Positions 1 through 6,294 of a DNA stretch of 14,118 nt are shown one piece after another. How positions within the stretch are numbered: position 1 is the stretch's first letter; every line of letters starts with the position of its first letter. The notes under the pieces are model-generated. The model searched no databases. It had not been told where the DNA came from and saw only the letters and a program-made list of their open reading frames with translations. The position numbers were made by a program, and so were the translations under genes. Source of the DNA: DSNY01 sp016861185 (GTDB lineage Bacteria > Pseudomonadota > Gammaproteobacteria > Burkholderiales > Burkholderiaceae_F); the NCBI GenBank assembly GCA_030263275.1, contig SZOR01000107.1, forward strand, positions 1 through 14,118, written 5' to 3'.

Positions 1-1
1 C

Positions 2-2467
2 GGCGAGAACGGCATCAAGGGCGGACGCGGGCAGCGCGGCGGGCGCGGCGGCAACGGCGCGCGCGGCGCGGGCGGCGAATGGTGGTGGTTCTTCGGCGTG
101 CACTGCTGGAAGAGCCCGGGCCACGGCGGCAACGGCGGCGACGGCGGCGACGGCGGCCGCGGCGGACCGGGCGGCGACGGCGGGCGCGGCGGCAACGTCG
201 CGATCGGCGTGCTCGAAGGCACGCTCGCGACGACCGTGACCGCGCGCGCGTTCAAGATCGGCAATCAGGGCGGGCAGCCCGGCCGCGGCGGCGACGGCGG
301 ACCGGGCGGGATGGGCGGCGCCGGCGGCACGCACGGCAACGACTACGTCGACGGCGAAGAAGTGTGCGGCGACGGTGTGGACGGCACGCGCGGCGCGCAG
401 GGCCAGCCGGGCGCGGCGGGACCCGACGGCCGCGCCGGACAAAGCGGCACGCTGAGCTTCTTCGAGTTCACCGAGGAGAGCTGGAACGAGCAGCTCACGC
501 GCCCGTGGCTGTACGAGCTGACGCCCGTGCAGGCGTTTCCCGGCAACACGCTCAACATCACCGGTACGCGTTTCGCCGATACCGATCGCGTCGTGCTCGA
601 TACCTTCACGCTGACGCCGACGATCCTCGCCGACGAAAGCCTCGCGGTGACGATTCCTTCGACGATCACCGGCGGCGAGAAGGAGGTCTACGTCCGCCGC
701 TTCGACGGCACCGAAAGCAACCGGCTGCGGCTGTGGATCAAGCCGCAGCTCGATGCGATCGCTGCCGCGCCGGTGCCGGGCAGCACGATGACGCTCGCCG
801 GCAAGGCCTTCCTCGCCGGCGCGAGCGTCAGCTACGACGGCGCGGCGATTCCCGCGACCGACGTGACGCGCACCTCGCTGAAGTTCGCCGTGCCGAGCAC
901 GGGCACCGGCGACAGCGCCGAGCGCAACGTGCCGATCGCCGTGCGCAATCCCGACGGTCTCGTCAGCAACGCGCGCACGATCACGATCCCGCGCATCATC
1001 GACTCGGGTCTCAGGGTCGACGTGCACGGGCTGTCGTTCCCGAACTTCGACGTCGGCGCGCCGTCGTGGGGAACGTTCGAGGACACGTTCGGCGCGTTCG
1101 AGGTCTGGCACGAGCTGCTCGACCCGGTGTTCGGCCATCCGGTGCTGACGACCGCCTTCTACATCTTCTACGAGCACTTCCTGAAGGGCGAAGGCGCGGG
1201 CGGGCTCGCGACCGGCTTCTGCACGTCGCTGTCGGCCAAGGTGCTCGACGAGTTCTGGACCGGCAGCACCGACACCTTCACGCGCATCAGCCTGACCGAC
1301 GCGCTGCGCCGCGATCTCACCGCGATCCACGGCCGGCTGCTGAGCCGCGAGTCGCTGATCGACTTCCACGACCAGGGCCGCAACGGCACCGCCAACGTCG
1401 CGACGAGCTTCCGCCGCATCGAGCAGAACCTGCGCGACGGCGGCGACCGCGAGTCGTGCCTGATGCTGTTCTTCGTGCCGAGCGGTGCGGCCTGGGACGG
1501 CGGCTATTTCGACAAGCTCGGCGACAGCCACTGCATCGTGCCGTACCGCATCGTCTACCCGGCCGGCCACGACGGCACGTCGATCGCGGGCGTGAAGCTC
1601 TTCTGCTGGGACTGCAATCACCCGTTCGCGACGACCGACGATGCGGCGTTGAACTGCCGGCTCGAGTTCCGGATGACCGACGGCGAGATCCGCTTCGACT
1701 ATTTCGACGGCGGCGCGACGCCGCGCTTCAGCAGCGAAGACGGCATCACGCTGGCGACGATGACGAACGGCAAGTACCTGCTGTCGGACCACGACATGCC
1801 GTTCTCGGGACCGCTCGGGCTGACGACCTTCGTGATCGACTTCCTGCTGTCGCCCGCTGACCTGCTGGTCGAGAACGAAGCGGGCCAGCGCACGGGGCTG
1901 CAGGGCAACTCGATCGTCGCCGAGATCCCCGACAGCCATCCGTGCTACCTCGTCAAGGGCGCCTACCTGCTGCCGCAGAACGAAGCGCTCACGCGGCGCA
2001 TCACCGGCAACGCGGCCGGCAACTACACGTACCACTCGATCGCACCGAACGGCGTGTCGATCTCGCTCGAAGGCGTGGCGACCGCCGTCGGGCAGGTCGA
2101 CGTGCTCGCTGCCAACGCCGACGGCACCAGCCTCCGCTTCACCCCGGCCGCGGCCAAGAGCTTCACGCTGAACCTCGCGCGCGAAGTCGCGGGCCAGGCG
2201 CGCGCGGTGACGATCACCGGCGTGGGCGGCGGCCCCGCGAGCGCGATGGACCTGAACCTGAGCCCGGATCTTTCGGTCGTTCGCGTCGGCAACACCGACG
2301 CCAACCGCACGGTCGACGTCCAGGTCGGCCAGATCGTCAAGGAGACCGGCGCCAACGCGAAGCTGAACCGCAACGGCGTGGCGCTGCCGACCGCGCACGA
2401 TCTGGTCGTCACCGTGACCGACTGGGACGACCTGGCGCTGACGGTGAGGGCGTTGCCGTTCGAGTGA
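2..2467 (+). CDS. Glycine-repeat, IPT/TIG-domain protein with papain-like core (5' end missing)
   Basis: The frame is open to the left edge, so the true start is outside the window; the first internal GTG at 98 is not a believable start because the Gly repeat continues upstream of it. Residue numbers count from the codon at 2. About the first 145 residues are GGxGGxGG/collagen-like repeats broken by an aromatic patch (EWWWFF). Two IPT/TIG-like beta domains follow, each opening with a 'P(G/V)..LNITG..F' type strand (near 168-255 and 255-340). A globular part then contains GFC (Cys407), SHC (His510) and WDCNHP (Asp537/Asn539), the order and spacing of a papain-fold Cys-His-Asp/Asn site. The C-terminal 250 residues look beta-rich. 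IPT and Gly repeats are usual in large surface or secreted proteins. I do not recognise a named family; the peptidase reading is inference. The stop TGA is followed at once by a hairpin. Confidence 0.8.
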   Translation, partial: GENGIKGGRGQRGGRGGNGARGAGGEWWWFFGVHCWKSPGHGGNGGDGGDGGRGGPGGDGGRGGNVAIGVLEGTLATTVTARAFKIGNQGGQPGRGGDGGPGGMGGAGGTHGNDYVDGEEVCGDGVDGTRGAQGQPGAAGPDGRAGQSGTLSFFEFTEESWNEQLTRPWLYELTPVQAFPGNTLNITGTRFADTDRVVLDTFTLTPTILADESLAVTIPSTITGGEKEVYVRRFDGTESNRLRLWIKPQLDAIAAAPVPGSTMTLAGKAFLAGASVSYDGAAIPATDVTRTSLKFAVPSTGTGDSAERNVPIAVRNPDGLVSNARTITIPRIIDSGLRVDVHGLSFPNFDVGAPSWGTFEDTFGAFEVWHELLDPVFGHPVLTTAFYIFYEHFLKGEGAGGLATGFCTSLSAKVLDEFWTGSTDTFTRISLTDALRRDLTAIHGRLLSRESLIDFHDQGRNGTANVATSFRRIEQNLRDGGDRESCLMLFFVPSGAAWDGGYFDKLGDSHCIVPYRIVYPAGHDGTSIAGVKLFCWDCNHPFATTDDAALNCRLEFRMTDGEIRFDYFDGGATPRFSSEDGITLATMTNGKYLLSDHDMPFSGPLGLTTFVIDFLLSPADLLVENEAGQRTGLQGNSIVAEIPDSHPCYLVKGAYLLPQNEALTRRITGNAAGNYTYHSIAPNGVSISLEGVATAVGQVDVLAANADGTSLRFTPAAAKSFTLNLAREVAGQARAVTITGVGGGPASAMDLNLSPDLSVVRVGNTDANRTVDVQVGQIVKETGANAKLNRNGVALPTAHDLVVTVTDWDDLALTVRALPFE

Positions 2468-2468
2468 G

Positions 2469-2487
2469 GGGCGGGTTCGACCCGCCC
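2469..2487 (+). terminator. GC hairpin after the glycine-repeat gene (terminator-like, no T-tract)
   Basis: A perfect 8-bp stem GGGCGGGT / ACCCGCCC with a TCG loop starts two bases after the stop codon. No run of T follows, so intrinsic termination is uncertain; it may instead protect the mRNA 3' end. Confidence 0.4.
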
Positions 2488-2513
2488 GAGTGGCTTGGTG
2501 CCGCCGTGCCGCG

Positions 2514-2534
2514 GCGCGGGCGTATCGCCCGCGC
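2514..2534 (+). repeat. Second GC hairpin in the same intergenic gap
   Basis: A perfect 9-bp stem (GCGCGGGCG / CGCCCGCGC) with a TAT loop lies 26 bp after the first hairpin and about 32 bp before the next start codon. It could be a second terminator-like hairpin or a small palindromic repeat unit. One copy only is seen in the window. Confidence 0.4.
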
Positions 2535-2565
2535 GCCGGGGATGCGCCGTGCGAACGAGGCTGCC

Positions 2566-3453
2566 ATGAAACAGATCCACGACTGGCTGTCAGAACTCTT
2601 TCCCGACAAGCGCCACTCGCGCACGCTGCTGCTCGTGCTTCTCGCGTGCGCCTTCTATCCCTTCTACCTGCTGACGTTGTACATGGCGGACAAGGGCTTC
2701 TACGCGTACGAAGCGTTCGCCAGCATCTTCGGGCTGGTGATCCCGTTTCTGCTGATGGCATTCGTCTTCGGGATCGTGTTGCTGCTGTTTGCCGGGCTGT
2801 TCTGGGGCGGCGCTCTGGCGGCGCTCGCGATCGTGCTCGGCGGCGCGCGATCTTCGCGGGACGGCAGTGAAGGAACGCCTGCGGCCGAGTCGACCGAGCC
2901 GGTGCGCGCCGGCGGTCTGACCGCCGAGGACAAGAAGTCGCTGAAGGGCACGGCCGGCATCGTCGTCTTCAACGTCGTCATGCTGGCCGCGTTCGGGTTC
3001 GCCTTCTACGGCAGCGACGCCGGCGAAGCGACGCGCTTCTTGAAGGGCGTTCTGATCGGCTCGCTCGTGCTCGGCCTCGCGCTGGTCGTGGTCCAGGCGA
3101 CGCCGCCCGCGGCGCGCTTCACGCTGTACGCGGTCCTCTTCGTGGCTGGTCTGTTCGTGCCGATGTTCGCGCGCGAGCAGACGACCGCGGCGGTCGAGGC
3201 GACGCTCGCGCAGTTCCGTCTCGGCGGCGTGCTGGTCACCGTCGCGCCGAACGCCGCTCCGCTGGACGATCCCGGCACCGGGCTGCGCGGCAGGCTCGTG
3301 CTGCTGTCGTCGTCGAACCTCTATCTGGAGGCCGGCTGCCCGCGCCGGTTCCTGATCGTGCCGCGACAGCCGTCAATGCGGCTGGAGTTCGCCGAGATCC
3401 GAACGGCAGGGCTCAAGGACTTCGACTGTCCGCCGGCGGCCGGGCGGCCTTGA
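2566..3453 (+). CDS. Six-TM membrane protein of unknown function
   Basis: A protein of 295 residues. I chose ATG 2566 because GAGG lies about 7 bp upstream and the hydrophobic pattern begins shortly after it; an in-frame ATG at 2542 would add MRRANEAA and has a poorer ribosome site. Predicted membrane segments are near 19-41, 53-76, 78-95, 130-149, 160-178 and 184-202. A hydrophilic loop (96-129) separates the third and fourth. The C-terminal 90 residues (from 203) are soluble and look beta-rich, with Cys258 and Cys288. There are no recognisable transporter or enzyme motifs. The gene follows the glycine-repeat gene on the same strand with a 98-bp gap holding two hairpins, so co-transcription is possible but not shown. 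Confidence 0.75.
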   Translation: MKQIHDWLSELFPDKRHSRTLLLVLLACAFYPFYLLTLYMADKGFYAYEAFASIFGLVIPFLLMAFVFGIVLLLFAGLFWGGALAALAIVLGGARSSRDGSEGTPAAESTEPVRAGGLTAEDKKSLKGTAGIVVFNVVMLAAFGFAFYGSDAGEATRFLKGVLIGSLVLGLALVVVQATPPAARFTLYAVLFVAGLFVPMFAREQTTAAVEATLAQFRLGGVLVTVAPNAAPLDDPGTGLRGRLVLLSSSNLYLEAGCPRRFLIVPRQPSMRLEFAEIRTAGLKDFDCPPAAGRP

Positions 3454-3573
3454 CAGCGCAGCGGCCGGGCTTCTTCACTTGTGCGGCGCGCGTTGCACGT
3501 GTCGCGAGACCGCGGCGGCGATATGGATAGGTACACTTTGCCGTCGCCGAGCTTGGGACCAGAGGAGACGAAG

Positions 3574-3843
3574 ATGCCGCTGATCAGCGCGTTCTACGGC
3601 ATTCTCGTCTACCTCTACTGGCTCGACACCAAGCATCACCACCTGCCTCACATTCACGCGCGTTATGCCGAGTACGAAGGCGTGTTCGCGATCGAGTCGG
3701 GCGATCTGCTCGAGGGGGAGCTGCCGCGCCGCCAGCAGCGCCTCGTGCAGGCCTGGATCGAGTTGCACCGGGACGAATTGATGGCGGACTGGTCGCTCGC
3801 GACTAGGGGCGAGGAACTCTTCAAGATCGAACCGCTGAAGTAG
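3574..3843 (+). CDS. DUF4160 family protein
   Basis: A protein of 89 residues, full length for DUF4160. The start ATG 3574 is set by AGAGGAG 7 bp upstream and by the family's usual opening (MPxISxFYGI). Family hallmarks are the His-rich KHHHLPHIHARY at 20-31 and LVQAWIELHRDELMADW at 57-73. DUF4160 has no settled biochemical function; it is very often encoded directly before a DUF2442 gene, as here, and such pairs are commonly found among toxin-antitoxin-like and mobile genes. A 10-bp gap and the TAGGAG overlapping its stop suggest tight coupling with the next gene. A longer reading from 3481 in the same frame covers intergenic DNA and is rejected. Confidence 0.88.
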   Translation: MPLISAFYGILVYLYWLDTKHHHLPHIHARYAEYEGVFAIESGDLLEGELPRRQQRLVQAWIELHRDELMADWSLATRGEELFKIEPLK

Positions 3844-3853
3844 GAGCCGTCAC

Positions 3854-4117
3854 ATGAACCCGAGAGTTACAGACGTTCGTGCGCTGGACGATCACACGTT
3901 GATGGTCACCTTCGCCAACGGCGAAACGAAGCGCTTCGACATGCGGCCTTACTTCAGCTATCCGGCTTTCGCGCGCTTGAAGGACCCAACGACGTTTCGC
4001 AGCGTGCGCGCGGTGCACGGCACCGCGTGCTGGCCTGACGGTATCGACTTCGATCCTGACACGCTGTTTGTCGACGGCATCCCGATGAGGAAGCCTGAGG
4101 GTGAAATCGCGGCCTGA
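3854..4117 (+). CDS. DUF2442 family protein
   Basis: A protein of 87 residues, the usual length of DUF2442. Hallmarks are the N-terminal strand pattern (VTDVRALDDHTLMVTFANGE), RFDMRPYF and the C-terminal WPDGIDFDPDTLF. The ribosome site TAGGAG (3841-3846) overlaps the stop of the DUF4160 gene, supporting one transcript. Partnering with DUF4160 is typical; an addiction-module role is often suspected for the pair but is not established. Twenty-six bases downstream begins a broken Phd-type antitoxin. Confidence 0.88.
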   Translation: MNPRVTDVRALDDHTLMVTFANGETKRFDMRPYFSYPAFARLKDPTTFRSVRAVHGTACWPDGIDFDPDTLFVDGIPMRKPEGEIAA

Positions 4118-4143
4118 ATCGGCTTCCCCACGGCGTGCCAAAC

Positions 4144-4407
4144 ATGAAGTACTCGACCCGAATCAAGCCGATCAGCTACCTGAAGGCGAACGCCGCCGAG
4201 GTCATCCGCGAGCTGCCCGAGCGCCGCGTACCGCTGGTGATCACCCAGAGCGGCGAAGCGTAGGCCGTCCTGCAGGACGTGGCGTCGTACGAGCAAATGC
4301 AGGAGATGCTCGCGTTGCCGAGAATCCTCGCGCTCGGCAACCGGCAGATCGAGCGAGGGCGGGTTGTGCCCGCGGCTCAAGCGATCAGACGGCTGCGCGG
4401 CAAGGTC
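4144..4407 (+). pseudogene. Phd/YefM-type antitoxin, nonsense-mutated and without toxin
   Basis: Translation from ATG 4144 gives MKYSTRIKPISYLKANAAEV..., the typical Phd/YefM DNA-binding N-terminus. Codon 40 (4261-4263) is TAG where family members usually have Lys (GEAK), so one AAG-to-TAG change explains it. The same frame continues with VLQDVASYEQMQEMLAL and AIRRLRGK, which is normal family C-terminal sequence. Near 4407 similarity ends, no natural stop is present, and the expected RelE/ParE toxin gene is absent; instead the oppositely oriented antitoxin of the cassette array ends at 4420. A restart at ATG 4279 could make a C-terminal fragment, but it would lack the DNA-binding part. The right boundary is approximate. 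Confidence 0.8.
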
Positions 4408-4419
4408 GCCGGCTGCACG

Positions 4420-4731
4420 CTACGACGCATGCTCGACGGGACGCGCGGTAAGACGCACACCAAGCGCACGCGCAACCTTCAGAACGGTGTCAAAGCGCGG
4501 CTTCGCACCCGGGGCAAGTGCCTTGTACAAGCTCTCGCGACCGAGGCCCGCATCTTTTGCGACCTGTGCCATGCCACGCGCGCGGGCGACGTCGCCGAGG
4601 GCCAGCAGAAGAAGATCCGGGTCCTCCGACTCGAGGACGGCGTTCATGTACTCCGCGACCGCTTCATCGTCGGTGAGGTACTTCGCCGCGTCAAACGGTA
4701 CCAGCTTGGATCGGGTTTTCGCCTTGCTCAT
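4420..4731 (-). CDS. Addiction-module antidote protein, XRE-like (antitoxin)
   Basis: A protein of 103 residues of the putative addiction module antidote family (the TIGR02684 / COG3636 type). The N-terminus has the typical 'FDAAKYLTDDEAVAEYM' and 'DPDLLLLALGDVARARGM' segments. A helix-turn-helix lies near 53-91 (MAQVAKDAGLGRESLYKAL ... FDTVLKVARALGV). Its ATG overlaps the toxin stop in ATGA (4728-4731), so it is translated by coupling. In this family the toxin gene comes first and the antidote both neutralises it and represses the operon. It is the last recognisable gene of the cassette array on this strand. Its stop (4420) lies about 13 bp from the remnant of an oppositely oriented Phd gene, with no attC between. 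Confidence 0.9.
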   Translation of the reverse strand: MSKAKTRSKLVPFDAAKYLTDDEAVAEYMNAVLESEDPDLLLLALGDVARARGMAQVAKDAGLGRESLYKALAPGAKPRFDTVLKVARALGVRLTARPVEHAS

Positions 4732-5030
4732 AGCTCGGACTCCAACTGCTTGAGGATGTGCTGAGCTCGCCGAATGTCCCGTGCCTGCGACGACTTGTTT
4801 CCACCCGCGAGCATGACGATGAGAATGCTTCCCTTCTGCGCGAAGTAGAGACGGTAGCCCGGCCCGAAGTGCACTCGCATTTCGGAGACACCACCGCCCA
4901 CCGCCTTGCAGTCACCCAGATTGCCGGCCTCCGCGTGCCGTAGGCGAGCAGCGATGCGCACCTGAGCCTTCTTGTCGCGCAGGCCGTCGAGCCAAGACTC
5001 GAACTCCGGTGTGAGGCGAACCGTTAGCAC
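4728..5030 (-). CDS. RelE/HigB-superfamily addiction-module killer protein (toxin)
   Basis: A protein of 100 residues, matching the usual length of the TIGR02683 / COG3657 toxin family. Motifs are the opening VRLTPEFESWLDGLRD, the basic helix KAQVRIAARLRH, the strand core VSEMRVHFGPGYRLYF (49-63) and the C-terminal GGNKSSQARDIRRA. RelE-fold toxins of this type are expected to be mRNA-cleaving ribosome-dependent RNases; this is family knowledge, not shown here. The start is GTG 5030: the upstream ATG at 5038 is in another frame and hits a stop after four codons, and the family N-terminus begins here. The predicted transcription start falls on or next to this GTG, so the mRNA may be leaderless. 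Confidence 0.9.
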   Translation of the reverse strand: MLTVRLTPEFESWLDGLRDKKAQVRIAARLRHAEAGNLGDCKAVGGGVSEMRVHFGPGYRLYFAQKGSILIVMLAGGNKSSQARDIRRAQHILKQLESEL

Positions 5031-5031
5031 C

Positions 5032-5064
5032 GACGCATTGTATCCGCACGGATACTTGCGTCAA
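5032..5064 (-). promoter_or_regulatory. Toxin-antitoxin promoter with palindromic operator
   Basis: On the - strand the -35 TTGACG (5064-5059) and -10 TACAAT (5042-5037) are 16 bp apart, close to the sigma-70 consensus. Between and over them lies a perfect palindrome GTATCCG-CA-CGGATAC (5040-5055). A second, outer pair GACGC (5032-5036) / GCGTC (5058-5062) flanks it. Binding of the XRE-like antitoxin here would block RNA polymerase, the usual autoregulation of such modules. The promoter lies inside cassette 3, so the pair does not depend on a distant integron promoter. Confidence 0.75.
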
Positions 5065-5088
5065 GCCGCGCACGCCTTCCCTTGTGCG

Positions 5089-5216
5089 GCCCAACGTTAA
5101 GGTAACCGGCGGCCGCGAGCGGCGAGGTGCCCGCTAGAGCGCGGTGTCGTTGATTCGTGATGACGCTGAACGAGGGCACGCTCGCGGACGTCCGCGTTGA
5201 CCGCAATGTCAGGCCT
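5089..5216 (-). other. attC recombination site of cassette 2 (128 bp)
   Basis: On the - strand the site runs from the inverse core AGGCCTGAC (5216-5208) to the core GTTGGGC (5095-5089). The 5' end of cassette 2 (TTAGGCCT, 6238-6231) is complementary to the inverse core except for one G:T pair, as expected when the cassette circle closes. Inner arms pair: GGT-C-AAC with GTT-ACC, leaving one extrahelical C, then a perfect 9-bp CCGCGAGCG / CGCTCGCGG. The stop TAG of the CBS-HEPN gene (5217-5215) overlaps the inverse core. The length is in the long part of the usual attC range. Confidence 0.75.
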
Positions 5217-6238
5217 ACGTCGCACCAACATCCCTCAGGCGCTTTAGGAACTGGGCAAACTCGCGCAAGAACTTCAGATCATCCTTCTCCAAGCCATCTG
5301 GATCGAAGTGCATGACGTCATTTCTGATGTCCCGGACACGATTGAGGTGTGCGACGAAGGTGACTCTGTCAATCTCGACTTTGAGCTTCTTCCAGTTCTG
5401 TTCGCTTTCGACGAGCCGGATGTACTCGCCGAATGTCAGGTCCGCCGGGGTGTCAATTTGTCTTCCGTCGTCCCCAGGGGCCTTGGCGGCACCGAGTTCC
5501 GCTTGCGTGAATTTCCCATGCAGCAGGCGCCGGACCCCGTTCTCGATCTCGCCCACAAGCAGGAACGGCTCGGCTAGCAGGTGAAACTGTTCATTCAAGT
5601 CGCTCGCAGTGACGATGCCGCAGATGGTTTTGTCCGGAGCCTGGACGAGAACGTAGTCGTTTGCTGCGACAACGGATATCGCTGAAAACAGAGGCTCAGC
5701 AGCACTTAGTATTCTCGCGTCGTCCATGCAGTCTTTGGCGGTCGCGATGGACTTCTTCAGAGCCAGTCTCATCCCGATGGTCTTCCAACTGACCACTCCC
5801 TTTACATCTCGCGGGCCCGTCATCACAGGGAGCTGAGAGAAGTCGTTTGTCATCATCACTGTCGTTATCTGTTGCAATGATGAATCGGGCATGACGCTGA
5901 TAGGAGTCCGATTCGCCGACTCCAGACTTCGGATTCGGTACGTTGGATCTGACGCGGAATCGTCAGCTACTCCCTGTGGTCCGTGAGCCTCAGGAGGCGC
6001 GTGTATGAATGAGATTTGTCCGTCGATGTAAGCCCATTCAAAGTCCGGTGACGTTGTTAGACCGTGGCGCCTGAGCGCACTGCGAATGCGGCGTACGACG
6101 CGATACCCGCGTCGTTCTGCGCCGAACCAGAGCAAGAAAGCTCGGACGGACTCCTTGGGAGGTGCGACGCCGTTCTTGAGCTGACTAGCAATCGCTGCAA
6201 GTTTTTCTTCGGCCTGTGCCATGGGTTCGGAGGCCTAA
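5095..6238 (-). mobile_element. Integron gene cassette 2 (CBS-HEPN)
   Basis: The boundaries follow the G|TT recombination point: the cassette starts at TTAGGCC (6238) after the core GTTAGGC of cassette 1 and ends at the G of core GTTGGGC (5095). It holds one gene that fills almost the whole length, plus its attC; this compact layout is typical of integron cassettes. Confidence 0.8.
5215..6222 (-). CDS. Cassette 2: CBS-domain protein with C-terminal HEPN motif
   Basis: A protein of 335 residues with three parts. Residues 20-72 form a small basic N-terminal module (SVRAFLLWFGAERRGYRVVRRI ... AYIDGQISF) of a kind I recall from other CBS-HEPN proteins. Residues about 96-215 are two CBS repeats (ISVMPDSSLQQITTVM..., then CGIVTASDL), which bind adenosyl nucleotides in known members. 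Residues about 215-332 are a helical Swt1/HEPN-like domain with R300-N-D-V-M-H305, the R-x4-H motif of HEPN RNases. A nucleotide-gated RNase acting in stress or phage defence is therefore plausible, but inferred. ATG 6222 lies 16 bp after the cassette boundary; the short leader CCTCCGAACCC offers no good ribosome site, so translation may depend on reinitiation. Lower GC than the flanks supports acquisition. Confidence 0.85.
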   Translation of the reverse strand: MAQAEEKLAAIASQLKNGVAPPKESVRAFLLWFGAERRGYRVVRRIRSALRRHGLTTSPDFEWAYIDGQISFIHAPPEAHGPQGVADDSASDPTYRIRSLESANRTPISVMPDSSLQQITTVMMTNDFSQLPVMTGPRDVKGVVSWKTIGMRLALKKSIATAKDCMDDARILSAAEPLFSAISVVAANDYVLVQAPDKTICGIVTASDLNEQFHLLAEPFLLVGEIENGVRRLLHGKFTQAELGAAKAPGDDGRQIDTPADLTFGEYIRLVESEQNWKKLKVEIDRVTFVAHLNRVRDIRNDVMHFDPDGLEKDDLKFLREFAQFLKRLRDVGAT

Positions 6239-6294
6239 CGCCGCGCTTCAGGGGCGTCCGCTTGCGGGCGTCCCCTGCAAGCGCTTGTTAGAGC
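6233..6294 (-). other. attC recombination site of cassette 1 (62 bp)
   Basis: On the - strand the site reads inverse core GCTCTAAC (6294-6287), spacer, arm GCGCTT-G-CAGGGG (6284-6272), an inner CCGC-AA-GCGG, arm CCCCTGAAGCGC (6254-6243) and core GTTAGGC (6239-6233). The arms pair over 12 bp and leave a single unpaired G (complement of 6278), the extrahelical base that sets strand choice in folded attC sites. The inverse core is exactly complementary to the 5' end of its own cassette (TTAGAGC at 6755-6749). Length and layout are those of classic short attC sites. Confidence 0.92.

Noticed and set aside
1..450. CRISPR-like or tandem-repeat array at the left edge
   Set aside because: The GGC-rich periodicity is coding Gly repeats, irregular in length, without spacers.
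79..1860. 593-codon frame overlapping the glycine-repeat gene
   Set aside because: Arg-rich out-of-frame reading of GGC repeats; the frame at 2-2467 has the domain structure.
3481..3573. N-terminal extension of the DUF4160 gene
   Set aside because: The extension has no family similarity; a strong ribosome site AGAGGAG precedes ATG 3574.
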